From positions 6,572,001-6,636,000 of the forward strand of contig OY821789.1 in the NCBI GenBank assembly GCA_963682175.1: DNA of 64,000 nt, read 5' to 3'. How positions within the stretch are numbered: position 1 is the stretch's first letter; each line of letters begins with the position of its first letter. Below are positions 1 through 12,063 of the stretch, piece after piece. The notes beneath the pieces are model-generated. The model saw only the letters and a program-made list of their open reading frames with translations, was not told where the DNA came from and ran no database searches. This DNA is from Triglochin maritima. Taxonomy: Eukaryota > Streptophyta > Magnoliopsida > Alismatales > Juncaginaceae. The position numbers and the translations under genes were made by a program.

Positions 1-45
1 GTTTTAAATTTGAAAAAAATTCTTCCACTGTTTCGGGACGTTACA
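1..45 (+). mobile_element. 3' end of an LTR cut by the window edge
   Basis: The first 45 bases end in CTGTTTCGGGACGTTACA. This closely matches the last bases of the LTRs ending at 20402, 26733 and 33430 (CTGTTTCGGGATGTTACA type). It is therefore the right end of an LTR of the same chromovirus lineage, in the same orientation. If it is a solo LTR or an element end, the target duplication should be GTAAC at 46-50, but the left partner lies outside the window. It appears to sit in the first intron of the WRKY gene read from 1211 leftwards. Confidence 0.7.
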
Positions 46-947
46 GTAACACTACAGAACAAATCTACCATGAAATACAAGTACCGAATAAATGTTATGG
101 GATTGTGTCAAGAAAGGTCACATAACTATGCATTGTCCTTGTACACAAATTGTGAGTTTCTCTGTGTAGCTAATGCTTCGAACCAAAAATCAAACTCCTA
201 TTAATGCATATCGAGTTGCTTCCCCTATTAAAAGTATGACTTTAACAGTAAAGACAAACTAATTGCTTAGTGCTAGGACAAAATTACTATCTTCCTTCAG
301 TCATAACAGGCTAGCCTAGTTAGTTCTAGGAACAAAAACTTCCTCATCGCCTTCATTCATATGAAAAATAAGAGGAGAAAGTACTTGTAGCTAAACAGTC
401 ATCACCAATATCAATTTCAATTCCGTATAGACAAAAGTCGAATAGGATGACAAAAATCCTAAGAAACTTCAAAACTCAATTTCTCTACAACAAAATCCAA
501 CAAACATCATCTCACCTAAATTCCAGAACAAACATGATTCTCATCCACCTCACTTAATCTTAAAAAGGTCATCCATCTTAGTGTTGGTGCAATATTCCCA
601 TCCAAGCGGGCTTAACTACAGAGTCCTGATAAGTTCCAGTGTTTTTGCGCCAATTGGCACAATAAAATACCTCCATCCGAATGTGTCATTCATGAGCTAA
701 GGATCATTTCCCCCAACCTCAGACAACAACACCCATATCCCAACAATTACTCACCCTCTACTAACTCCTCTACGTAGTTCACCGACCCACAATATGCCTA
801 CAAAAGTTAACACTTCGAAATCCTGAGTTTGAGTGCATAAATCGTAGACGTCTTTCTCGTTCGAGAAAAGAAAAGAAAAGAAAAGAAAAAAACACCTCAC
901 CCTAAGTCTACACCTCATATCCTTGACCAAATCCAAAACCAACCAAC
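46..947. other. Presumed WRKY intron 1, no exon seen
   Basis: No WRKYGQK-type zinc-finger exon or other conserved coding segment is visible on the minus strand here. The stretch is therefore best read as intron between the first WRKY exon (948-1211) and exons outside the window. It contains a short AAAAG run near 865-890 and nothing else recognisable. Confidence 0.5.
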
Positions 948-1211
948 CTGAGGAGAAGAGAACGAAGCCGAACCCAAAGCTGAAGTCTTCCTCATCTTAT
1001 CCCCCTCTGCCGCCCCACTCTCCGTCCCCATGGCGCCAGCCAAAAGCTGCCGGAACGACCCGCAGTCCGACTCGGTATCCGCCCCGAAGAAGCTGGACGC
1101 GAGGGTGACGGGCCCGGGGCTAGCGTCGGTAGCAAAGGAGAAGGCGTTGGAACGGGACGGGACGGCGACCGCCGGGCGTTTCGCCGCCGGCGGTTTCCCG
1201 GCGTCGGCCAT
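948..1211 (-). CDS. WRKY transcription factor, group I, first exon only
   Basis: The 88 codons start MADAGKPPAAKRPAVAVPSR and contain SPGPVTLASSFFGAD followed by SFRQLLAGAM. This is the conserved N-terminal block of group I WRKY factors of the WRKY3/4/20 type; the SP-rich part is a MAPK-docking/phosphorylation region in that family. The exon ends at a good donor (CAG then GTTGG) after SFSSPQ, in phase 0. Neither WRKYGQK zinc-finger domain is in the window, so the rest must lie beyond the left edge. Such factors act in the nucleus, bind W-box DNA and often control defence or stress genes. Group assignment rests on this block alone. An LTR end at 1-45 shows that the intron holds a retroelement, so whether the gene is functional cannot be judged here. 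Confidence 0.75.
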
Positions 1212-2100
1212 CGGAAGTGGGTTTAGGTGGGGGTGGAATTGGGGTGGCTGAATTTCCTCCGGAGTTGGCGTTTAAGTCACGAGTGGGATTTATTAGAGTG
1301 GTTGACTTTGGTGGTTAACAATTAAAAATCTGTTGTTGCCTTGCATGGGTTGCATTGTGACGGTAACTGGGGCGGGTGTTAACTGATTGTCCGTCTCATT
1401 TAACTCGTCGCACATAATTAAAAAAAATGTCCGTTTAACTATACATGTGTTACCTAATTAATAAATAGGACAGGGTAACTCTATCCATATAGATGTGTAA
1501 TATCTATATTTTTAATTAAAAAATTTATGTCCGTTTACTCATTTATATATTTTTAATTATATTAATAAATATTAGATATTAATACATTTATACCTTAATC
1601 GTTGACATGATATAAATACATAACAATAATATGTAATATTAAGTGTTAGTTTGCATATCTTTCGAAAAAATTGTGACGAGTTTAGACTCGTAGTAGTCTT
1701 ATATTTGTCATATTTTGTTGTTGCTTTTATGGGTTCCGAGGTGTTTTGGGGTTCATCCCATTGTCTTTATGGTAATCACAAATTAGTTTTTGATTTTTTT
1801 TAGTTATTTAACGGAATGGATGAGCACGTAAGTCTCAATGACAAAGAGCAAAGGATAAAATTCTAGTTGTTTGCGGCTAGTGAGTTTGAACCTACCATTT
1901 GATTGCGGAAATATTAAGGTGACCAATTGAGCTATCTCAATACGTCGATTGGGGGAAAATTGTACAACTAGTTGAACATTTAACATATTGGGGTGAACTA
2001 GTTGCATGTGTTCTTTGTTTCAGAATTTGGTCGAAAAGTACAACTTTAAAGATGATGGCAGCAACTTGAAATAAAAGTTTTGCTTAGACCAGGGGTCTAT
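1212..2100. promoter_or_regulatory. Upstream region of the WRKY gene
   Basis: AT-rich, non-coding sequence upstream of the WRKY start codon, which should hold its promoter and 5' leader. I see no open frame with family similarity and no element I can name with confidence. Confidence 0.35.
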
Positions 2101-2528
2101 TTGGGAACACTAGCTTTTGAAGTTTGGATTTTTGAGTTATTTGTATCTCAAAGCTATTTGGGGGAGTTCATTCAGGCTTTTGGTGGTTCGACTTTATATG
2201 AGAATCAATAAGTTAACAAAGAAGAGTCTTTCTCTTCTTATTATTTGTACACATGAATTGTAACTATATCATTTTATTTTTTTACATTTCTTATTATTTT
2301 AACTCTTTTTTTGTACACATAAATCCTACGTATGAGGAGGAGAGAGAAAATTTTCAGCCACTCTGGGCTAGTAGGGTTTGAACTTGCAACCTGTTAATCG
2401 AGGAAAGAACTATCTCACTTGATTAATTGCAACTACATCATAAATGTTAGCTTTTGGGAAGTTCGGGAAAGTTATTTCAAAATCCATTTTTGAGAATCCA
2501 AACTTCAAAAACTAGTTCCTAAATAACT
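2101..2528. mobile_element. MITE with inverted ends, probably hAT-like
   Basis: The left end reads TTTGGGAACACTAGCTTTTG. The reverse complement of the right end reads TTTAGGAACTAGTTTTTGAA, continuing into a shared AAGTTTGGATT. The two ends thus form imperfect terminal inverted repeats of about 35 bp around ~430 bp of non-coding DNA. CTATTT occurs just outside or at both ends (2097-2102, 2527-2532) and may be part of a target duplication. No coding sequence is present. Confidence 0.55.
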
Positions 2529-2530
2529 AT

Positions 2531-4122
2531 TTAAGTTGTTTAACAGTCAGAAATAATTCAAAAATCCTAAAATTATAGTAAATATTTTCTGAAAGAATTC
2601 TTATCTTACTGTTGCATCAATTTGTAACAACAAAGGACTACCCAAACAACACGGCCCATAAGACCATCCACTATGGGGAGGTCACGAACGGGTTGGTGGA
2701 TTTTTTGTTTTATTTTTTAAAAATTATTTTTAATATTTTTTTAAAATATTTTATAATTATTTTTTATTTTTTAAAATTTATTTAATTTTTTATTTTTTTG
2801 CAAATTTATTATAATAAATTTAATTTATTTATTTTCAAATAATGTATTGAAAAGTTGGGGTCGATTTAATAAAAAATTAAAAACAAAATTTAAAAAAATT
2901 AAAAATAAAAACAATTAGAAAACTTATTTTTTAAAAAAATAAGATTTAAAAAATAGAGTATTTATTTGTATTTATTATAATAATTATAGGATTTATATTT
3001 TGATAAATAATTAGGATTTAAGTTGACAAGAAAAATAATGACGTGGAGGAAATAGAATGAGATGACCTAGGTAATTGGTAAACAACGAAGAGAAAAAAAG
3101 AGATCGGTCGTGACAACGTGTCTAAGAAAGAAAAGAAAGTGTGCATCAGGCAGTACACGCCGTAACGAACAACTCTGCAACAACCACGACTACAAGATTC
3201 TTTGTCAAAAACCGCACACACATAAATCATCCCCCACCATTCACTCATGCCCACGTGGGCTATAATTGTGTTAACTTTTTTCGGGCCATCATTTGACACG
3301 AATCCATGTTCTTACAGTATTGAACTTTTGACAGTACAGACAGCAAATGCTTCCAACGATTTCATCATATGACAAGTCCTTTTTGTCCACGCGCGAGTAA
3401 ATCATTTTCCCACAAACGAAATTTGTCGGATATAAATCCAAGAATAACAACAATCCATTGAAAACACTGCTTTGAGGTTGTTATAAGCTTGCTGTATACT
3501 TCGGAAAAGTAGAACCATAGGAAGTTTTTCTTTGGGTAACTAATTATTTTCTTAGATAAGTAAGAATCTCATGTAAGACAGTAAGAGTTTAACTCCACAT
3601 GTGATAGAAGAAGTGGTTGAAGAGTAGCCACGTCCACCTTGAGTTATCCATCCTTGCTCAATTATTAAACGGCTTTTGTTGGACCATAAATTTCCATGAT
3701 TTTGCATTTTTGCGTGTTAAATAAAAATCGATTGTGGGTTGGAATATCAAACTCGGTCAAACATCAATAAACATCAGTTTATGTTTGAATATGATGACTA
3801 ACTTCGTGCCCACCTGTTGCTAATCTATTTTCCAATATTTGTGTTGTGTGGTCATGGAAAAGTTTCACATCTTCCCATATTTTACGTCTCCGTCTTTGTT
3901 TTTTCAAATAAAGGTTTTAACATTAATAAAAAAGGATTTCAGGTTTAACATGTTCAATGTTGAAGGAAAGGAAGGAAGAACATTTCACTTCTGTTCAGAA
4001 AAAGATTTTACTAACACACAACTGATTTATAGTTCATGTTGCCTTTAGTTATGCACAGAAAGTCATTTATGTCAGTATGATTTATGGTGTCAATAATAGA
4101 AAGTCATTGTGGTTGTGGGTCA
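2531..4122. other. AT-rich intergenic stretch
   Basis: About 1.6 kb without a credible gene. Very AT-rich runs lie at 2700-3010. A GACGTGGAGGAAATAGAATGAG-like piece near 3040 resembles the subterminal part of PIF/Harbinger elements seen elsewhere in the window, so a decayed Tourist-like element at ~2650-3080 is possible. Nothing else is recognisable. Confidence 0.35.
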
Positions 4123-4440
4123 TAAGCCCGGACTACCCCTACCACCCAACACTCTCTCTATGTGACGTCAGTTCATCCAATCTACCCAAAAAAACTCATT
4201 AACCATGTCCGGACTACCCTCACTTACCCTACACTTTTTTTCCTCCACATCATTTCTTAATTAAATAATTTTAATTCTCACACAACATTTAACAAATTAC
4301 ATTGTATATAATTCTAATTACATTATAATTCTAATTCACGATATAATTATTATTAATATTAATTAGTTAACAATAATTATTATTCATTAATAATATTAAT
4401 CACTATTAAACCACAAAAATTAGAATATTTAAAATTTGAA

Positions 4441-4717
4441 TATGTGAAGAAGGCCAAGAAAAAGGCTAAGAGTGTGTTACACCCTGGAAGCGACACCGAT
4501 GTTAGAAAACTTGTACAACAACTTCGATACACCGCCAAGTCAGAGAAGATGGTTTCTTCAAGCAGGATGAGTTAGCGGAAATGAATTTCCAGAGACATTT
4601 AAAAAAACTAAGTTGGACATGCTTCACTCTCTGATGATGAAGGACAACCCGACGGAGAAGGATCAAAAAATAATTGATAAACTCCTCGCCTGGGCAAAAG
4701 AGAATCAGCACGTGTAG
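4441..4717 (+). pseudogene. Remnant of PIF ORF1 (Myb/SANT-like accessory protein) C-terminus
   Basis: Broken reading frames give RYTAK, then FFKQDELAEMNFQRHLKK, then KTKLDMLHSLMMKDNPTEKD ending in KENQHV and a TAG at 4715-4717. The same tail is seen at 22990-23184 in another PIF element (MNFRRHVQKTKLDMLHSLMK). PIF/Harbinger elements encode such a DNA-binding accessory protein beside the transposase. Two frameshifts within ~80 codons and the missing N-terminal half show it is dead. Confidence 0.65.
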
Positions 4718-4989
4718 TTTGTTGTAGTCCGTATTTCGTATGGTTTGTATTTCCTTTAATTTGTATTTCGTGTTGTAGTTTGTATTTCGTATGATTTGTA
4801 TTTCGTATGTTTTGTATTTCCTTTAATTTGTATTTCGTGTGGTTGGTTGTAGTTCGTATTTCAGTATTATTAATGTATTATTCTTATGGTATTGTCGTAT
4901 TAATATATATTCTATTTTAAACGCTAAATATGGATTTACATTTGTTTATTTAATGTATATATTTCAAATTTTATTCAATTAATTACACC

Positions 4990-5257
4990 AAAATTTATTA
5001 CCTTACGTTAATAACAAATACCCAATCCATTAATAACAAAACCTCCACTAAATTGTCTGCCCGGAACGCCCAACGTATTTCCGGGTTTAAGTATTTAGCG
5101 GAGGTTTTGTTATTAATAGATTGGGTATTTGTTATTAATGTGGGGTAATAATTTTTTACGTAATTAATTTCCGGGTTTAAGTATTTAGTGGAGGTTTTGT
5201 TATTAATGGATTGAGTATTTGTTATTAATGTGGGGTAATAAATTTTTACAAGGGAAG
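4990..5257. repeat. 90-bp direct repeat plus inverted copy inside the PIF element
   Basis: TTTCCGGGTTTAAGTATTTA begins at 5078 and again at 5168, and the following ~70 bp (GGAGGTTTTGTTATTAAT, GTATTTGTTATTAATG) repeats with it. A third, inverted copy (ATTAATAACAAAACCTCCAC) lies at ~5000-5055, so the block can fold back on itself. Confidence 0.8.
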
Positions 5258-5611
5258 AAGATTCAAAAAATTTCAGAACCAACAATTTCAAGATCCAAAA
5301 AAAATCCAGAAGACGTTGCCCCCTTGCCACCCCACCGACGAGTTGGAATGTCGCTCGCTCACCGAACGACCTGTCGAGGTAGTTTAATAGTAAAAATTTA
5401 AAGTAATTAGAAGTAGTATTTACAATTAATATTATGTAAAATGTAATTTGTTAAATGTAGTGTAAGAATTAAAATTATTTAATTAAGAAATGATGTGGAT
5501 GAAAGAGAGTGTATGATGGGTGGAGGTAGCCTGGTCATGGTTAATAGAGGTTTTTGGGTGGATTGAGTGAGCTGACGTGACATAGAAAGAATGCAGGCTG
5601 GACGGTGTTAA

Positions 5612-7239
5612 TACTGACAAACTTAAAAACCATGTTAAAATGTTAAAGTACTGGGTGAAAGCAGGTTACCTCCACCCACCATTTCTATTTTAGCTAAATT
5701 CAGGTTGTCATCTGTATCGACTGAGATCTTATCTTTAATAGTGACTATACAAAGATCAAGAATCCTTAGCGAACAACGCATGTTTAACTTTTAAAATTTG
5801 ATTCTTTGAAGTAATCGGATTTTTCTGGTTCTAGTTAATTTTTGCGGTCACATTGCAATCTCAATTTTCGAGTCGGTTATGTAATTGGACCTATGTAAAC
5901 TCTCATCTTGTATCAACTTCAGAAGCAACTTTGAGGAAGCCGTGGACAATGAGATAATTTTTTGATAATTTTGAAAATGAGATGGTTGTCTATCACCTTT
6001 TTCTTTCTTCTCCCCGAGAACGCGATGCTAAATTGGGATTGGATAAAAGCATGACATTAGAAATTTAAGGTATTAAATCTTGGTTCCTAAAGAAAAGACA
6101 TTTTTGCACGTGAGCTTCACCATTATGAACTAGATTTTTGATATTGGTTACATACGAATGTTTAATCCTACAATGTAAATTATCCAGATCCGATAGAGCA
6201 ATACTCATATTCACTTCATGTGTTCATGGATATCTTAGGTTGGATACATATGCGATCTTACGAGTTTTTTTTGTCGGTAAATCAAAATACAGATGTGAAC
6301 ATCGTCAAGGAATTGCCATACTTCGGCCATACCCCCTATACTAAACAATTCTTAATTCTTAATTTAATTACTCTTAGTCACGTTGTTAGACCGAAGGAAC
6401 CAATTTGAAGAAAGATTCAAGGTTCGTTTCATGAGTTGGAAAATGTCAATGTATCTGGATATATCGCAATCAGCTCTAGTCGTGCTTGGTTGACTATAAA
6501 CTGCTGTGGAAAAGGCATATGAGGAAGAAGTACACCATTGATAATTGGAGAACAATCAGGATCTACTGGGGTGCGTTTGGATATGTTATTTCAATCAGGA
6601 ATTTTAAAATGTCACGTTTGCAAATATCATATTTGATTGATATTATTTTGGAATTGTAAATTCCTCGTGAGATTTTGAAATCTCACATCTATACAAAAAT
6701 TGAAAAACCCAAATCCCATGCTGCAAGGTGGAATTTTGAAATTTCACATAATTTTTTTAAACTTTAGTCATTTAAATTAATACAAAAAATTATTATTACA
6801 AAATATATGATTCAAAATTTAAAAATTACTAAAATATCATATAAATTTTTAGTTGTCATTTCAAAGTAACATATTTATCCAAACATAGTAAATACAATTT
6901 ATGACATTTATAAATCATGAGATTTGTAAATGACATCAATTGCAAATTCTAAGGAATTTAGAAATTACACATCTAAAGACAACCTAAGGGATTAACGGGA
7001 AAAGAAAGACTTTTTTTTTTGAAAATCAATAAGGTCATCACAAGAGGTTGCTTAATTGTAAATTTTAGCACAACATACCAAATAAGTGGAGGTAAATTGC
7101 ATGACAATAGGCAAATACAGTATGCGCGTAACCAGATATTTAGCTGTACAAATGAATTTCCCTTACGTATGTAATAGCAATACTAGGAATTTCAAAACGG
7201 TCAAAAAATCTTTGATGGCCAAATTCCAATCGTCTAAAA

Positions 7240-7315
<76 letters not shown>

Positions 7316-8909
7316 ACACATAATTTTTTCCATATTAACTAGACAATTTTGCCAAGTCGATTGTCAGGGGAATCGCTATATAACATGTATATTAATTCTG
7401 GGTTATTTTCTACGATGAATATAAATATCACAAACATCAAATCTTGATCCAATCTAAAAGAAGAAAAGTATAGATTTTGATTCAGTCTAAAATAAGAAAA
7501 CAATGGGGATTGTAACTTGTAAGTGCCGAGAAGGGTATCTTATTTGATCCAAATATTGTAGGGCATTCCACATGGCCAAATCAAACCTATACATTTCAAA
7601 TATTGTTTGCTCCCCCAACAATCTTCATTCTCTAGGGTCGTTGTCGATGATTCTCAACAAATCCATAGAACAATATTGATGGATATTGGTGAGGAAGGTC
7701 CAAATTTTCCTTAAAAATCCAATAAACAATAGGAACAGTTAAGATATATATGCAATGTAATACGTATATACCAAGATATTAGAATGGGATTGCCTTCATG
7801 TGTTGATTGCAGAATAGCGGTCCCAACATATCATTAGATGACAAATTTAGATTTGGACCACCATACCATCTACTTTGGATCCAACTTTCAATAGAGTACT
7901 GTACCCATTCATCTCAAATGGTCATTGTGCTGATGTATGCAACTCACAACGGCGAAAACTGAGTAACACTTCATTCTTTCTTGACCATGCAAACGTGAAG
8001 ACAAAATTGGAACACCAAGTCAGTGTCCCTCATCATCAGGGCAACCTTACCAGCAGGAGACAGCCACCAACCTAGGCAATCGCACAAAAACATGCAAGGC
8101 TGGGGGATGATGTCACGATTAATTACTGCCAATCTGCTATTCTTGTTGGAGGTGGCCACCACCCACCATCCAACCATAGGGCAGCAGCCAGGGCATCAAG
8201 GAGCATGAAAGCTAATTAGGTCGAGAATCAAATGTTATGGATATTGATACTCGATAGTTGGATTCAAAGTCTGAGAGTAACAAGACCATACAGTAGAAGA
8301 TCAGAATATATTTATTTAGATTGACTTGCTGGATTTTTTCTCTTTAAAAAAAGGTTAAAGGAAACAAGAGGATCAACAGAAATTAAAGAAAGAGTAATGA
8401 GCATTTGTGCTAATGGATTCTCTGTGGAACTCCAAGCACCCCAGTGGTTTCATGTATGTGCAGTGGTGCAGCTTGTCAGCCTACAAAATTACAAATTACA
8501 CAGTGGATTTAGGCAATTAGCTGAATGAGATGTATGAGATTTTAGGATCCTATGATCAAATACAAATATACAATAAGTTCTATCAGACATCCTTCTACTT
8601 AAAACCATATTATCAAAATAGACTAAAGGGTAACTGATGTGCCCAGACTACATAGGGTCCAGTAATGGTGCTCTTCCAAACATGGATGCAACTTGAGCTA
8701 GTTCCATGGTTTTTATCGGAGTCGAATAAAACATTAAGCACCGAAGGAGAGGATAAATGACTCCAATGGCATATTGAAATAAAAGCTAATGTTAACATTG
8801 GTCAAAATTACAGTCTCTTCCAGTATGCAAAGGAATACTCACCAAGACTGGAGACCACGGGATACAAGCCTTTCTTAGAGAAAAAATAGTGATGCAATTG
8901 CACTTGGAT
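5612..8909. other. Intergenic stretch with a possible MITE
   Basis: No convincing gene in 3.3 kb. 6570-6989 may be an old MITE: its left end GGTGCGTTTGGATATGTTAT resembles the reversed right end GGTTGTCTTTAGATGTGTAA, and nested TTTGCAAAT/ATTTGCAATT-like pieces follow. A long TA/CA microsatellite lies at 7242-7314. The 3' flank of the DUF3598 gene lies just below 8910. Confidence 0.4.
7242..7314. repeat. (TA)n(CA)n microsatellite
   Basis: Uninterrupted TA dinucleotides from about 7242 to 7300, followed by about seven CA units. It should be length-polymorphic. Confidence 0.95.
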
Positions 8910-11900
8910 TTAAACCTTAGCTTCGTAAAAGTATGTTGACGATACCACTAGTCCCTCCACATCGTAAGTACGCACAAGTCTCTGCCTTTTATCGGGGGAC
9001 TCCATCCAACAGAATTCCAAGTGGAATGACAGTGATTTTGCAACGCTCTTGCTGACATCTGATGGGCATCCCATGTACATTCCTCCAGGCAACAATGTGA
9101 AATCATATCCTCCATCAAAGCTGATAAAGTTGTTTGATACTTTTCCAGTCCAATGAACATTTGTAGTGGTGCCACTGCTTGTAGAGGTCACATCCTGAAA
9201 AAGAACCAGATCTCATGTATAAATTAAGGCTCTAGCAATATTTGGAATAATCACAGTTGTTACAGAGAGTTGCATATTACAAGATAAATCATTTTTAACA
9301 TGAGATGAAGGAAGATTATATGATTCAATATACTTATATACCTGAACCAGCCGACCTTTGTCATCAATCTCAAGTGAAGCAATTGTCTCAGCTTCAGAAA
9401 TAGTTGCTCCATAAACACCACTACGCTTGGTTAGAGAATGACCTTCCCAGCGACCAAGAAATGTCGATAGCCTATCTGCAGAAAGCTGCACATTGGGGGT
9501 GGGAGGGGTTTAAATGAGAGAAATTAATTGGATGAATGGGATTAAAAGTTAGCAAAAAAGAAATCTTGTATTTGCAAACTAAGCTAACCTCAGAGGATGT
9601 AATAACTGGCACCTCTTCCCCTATTTGTTCTACAAAGATAAGCAACATATCAAGAACACCCTTTGGATCCATGATGTGGAATGCTCTTGTCCTCATATTC
9701 TTGTGCAAAGAGTAGAGACAATTCTCACAAACAAGAGAAGGTCGTCCAGAAGGTAGCTTTAAGTTCCTAAATGAAGAGTGAGAACAATACATGGCAACAT
9801 AATATACACGGAATTTAAAAGTACTTTAAAGAGGTACTGCATTGTCATAATAGAAATGCCATTTTTATGATCAGTTCCATTGCGTAAAATGAGTTCATAA
9901 AGCGTACTTAGATGAAAAGATAAGGAGAAAGATTACCAGCCCAATGTTTGACAAGAAAATATATTTCTTGCATCTTTAACGGAAAATCATGCATTTTCCA
10001 GCATATAAGTTGCAGTAAAAAAAATAACATAACCTATAAACTGCACTACAAACAATAGATTGTAATTCTAAAAGCTATAACAGAAGGTGGTAAGTTTAAG
10101 AAATTATGAGTTGCATGATAGAAAGATTACTTGACCAGGTATGCTGACCAAAACTAATAAGAAAAAGGAATATTTGGAATTCACCTTTTCCCTTTTAAAC
10201 TTTTAAAAACAAATCTTAGCCAGTGCACGTACCTAGGAGATTCTTCACCGGTGTCATCTTCTCCAAGCACACCAGCTCGCAGAACAGTTTCGAGCATTCC
10301 GGCCATCTGGTATCTTAATGAAAAAGCTTTCTCCTCGGGGAAAAAACCAATCTGCAGACTACCAAAGAGTAATTATCAAAGAAATATCAATGGGACATCA
10401 TAACACAAACGAAACCATTTGATATCGTCAGCTAGAAATAATTAAATATGGTCACCTGCTGATATTTATCCACTGTAAACATGTTGGTCTCTTTTATTTT
10501 GTACTCTGCCCATTCAGGCTCCTCCTCATCACTTGAAATGATTGATGAAGATGCCTGTTTGATGTACAGCCTACAAATATACTTCAACACAGTTATTTGC
10601 AATCCTAGCCAAAAATAACTCTTCTAAGCATGAGACATAAATTTACATGCTAAAAGAGAAAATGAGAAGTTCCTTAAAGTTAATTTGGGCATCATGTTTC
10701 ATGAGAATAGGAAGATGACCATACACAATTGTAAAATACGAACACAAGTACTATAATCACATTTAGTGTACAATGTAATGACATTCATTATGATTTGCAT
10801 AAAGTGTGATGCCACAATCACATGCAATGTGATCATTTCTGTCAAGTTTGGCATACCAAACTCAAAAACTGGAAATTGAAAGATGTGCACATTTCAACAA
10901 CACAACACAGTTGAAGATCTTCCTTACACGAAAAGTTTGAAGAAGCAAGCATACATTCTCAACTCCCAAAATCACTTTCTAACACAAACACACTATCCTC
11001 AATCAGTACACACTCATTAGTGATGTCGAAACTAACAAAAAAAAAACGAACTTTGCACTAACAATCATGCTGAATTCAGCCCAAATAAATTTGGGTCCGT
11101 TTGAATCAAAGCTTGGAAATCTGATTTAAGTCTTAGAATCATCAGTTCTCCGACGTACCCTAGCCTTGGTATGAAGATTCTAGAACTTAGATGTCAATGG
11201 TAAAATCACATTTTTTATTCTTGATTTCTGGGAATCAAAATTCGATCATCATAATGTGATTTCAAACAAACCCAGTTATCAAAACTTGACTATCAAAGTC
11301 TCGAATGGACTCTCAAGCGACAAGCCAGCATCCAATCATTACATATCAAACCACAGTTCACTAAAATCAAATGAAACAAACTCACGTTTGTATAAGACTC
11401 ATGAGCTCATCTTCACATTCAGTCCAAACAAAATTGGGTCAATTTGGAATCACATTTTGAAAATCAGTTATCCTAAAATCTGACTAAATCCCAGAATCAT
11501 TTTGATTTCTGAGAATCAAAAATCTGATTACCAAAATGTAATTCAAAAATCGAACCGAACTCGAAAAATGCTCTCAAGCAACAAACCAGAACGCAATTTT
11601 CAGATACCAAAACATAATTCACTAAACCAAGGAAATAAAAAGAACTCACGTTTGTATAAGACTCATGAGTTCATCCTCCCCATACGAGCTCGCCGCCAAC
11701 GTCGTGCTCACAACATTCATCAGATTCCCCTCCCCATCGAATTGCTGCAATCCAAAACCCTAGAAATCAAACCCCCAAACCAAAACCAAAACCAAAACCA
11801 AAACCAGAAAACCGACTAACATAGAAATTCCCCTTCCACCTCCCGCAGTTCAGCTCCACGAACCGCCTGAGCGTATCGACGCCGACGGCCCCGTCGACCA

Positions 11901-12063
11901 ACGGCGAAGCGCTCCGGGCCTCCGAGGAGCGGCGGCGGGTGGCGAGGGAGAAACGGGGTGGGTTGGAGCGAAAAAGGAGGGGTCTTGGAGGTGAGGGTTT
12001 TAGGGTTTGGAAGGGGAAGTGGGTTATGGGGTAGAGAGAGGAGGAAGAAGAAGAAGAAGCCAT
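8910..12063 (-). CDS. Plastid-targeted DUF3598-family protein
   Basis: Seven exons join in frame: 12063-11821, 11744-11650, 10570-10456, 10351-10233, 9766-9589, 9485-9342 and 9194-8910. They encode 392 residues, with GT-AG at every junction. The start MASSSSSSSLYPITHFPFQT lies in a Ser-rich, basic N-terminus of about 45 residues that looks like a chloroplast transit peptide; an upstream in-frame ATG at 12171 would spoil it. The mature part runs from FVELNCGRWKGNFYQFDGEG through NLKLPSGRPSLVCENCLYSL and RSGVYGATISEAE to TLLPGGMYMGCPSDV and FHLEFCWMESPDKRQRLVRT. This is the pattern of the DUF3598 family, shared by plants and cyanobacteria, with a lipocalin-like repeated WxG motif (CGRWKG, LGRWEG). 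Biochemical function is unknown. Intron 2 (10571-11649) contains a partial duplication of exon 2. Confidence 0.88.
11217..11690 (-). repeat. Tandem duplication covering part of DUF3598 exon 2
   Basis: CTCACGTTTGTATAAGACTC occurs at 11381 and at 11645, an offset of 264 bp. Flanking blocks match at the same offset, such as CTCTCAAGC with CAAGCCAGCA against CAAACCAGAA, and GATTTCTGGGAATCAAAA against GATTTCTGAGAATCAAAA. The 11645 copy is the real 3' end of exon 2 with its donor. The 11381 copy lies in intron 2 and keeps the same donor sequence. Confidence 0.75.

Larger units (their letters stand above)
4126..5608. mobile_element. Defective PIF/Harbinger element
   Basis: The left end (GCCCGGACTACCCC, then CTCTATGTGACGTCAGTTCA, then AACTCATTAACCATG) is matched by the reverse complement of the right end (CTTTCTATGTCACGTCAGCT, then CCTCTATTAACCATG). 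The inverted repeats are ~130 bp, with the 3-bp TAA typical of PIF/Harbinger at both borders (4123-4125, 5609-5611). Inside are a decayed ORF1 tail (4441-4717), short TTTGTATTTCGTATG-like repeats (4725-4865), a direct and inverted repeat block (4990-5257) and a G+C-rich module (5255-5390). No transposase is present, so any movement would need a partner element. Confidence 0.75.

Noticed and set aside
7086..7418. 110-codon plus-strand frame
   Set aside because: A third of it is translated TA/CA microsatellite and there is no family similarity.
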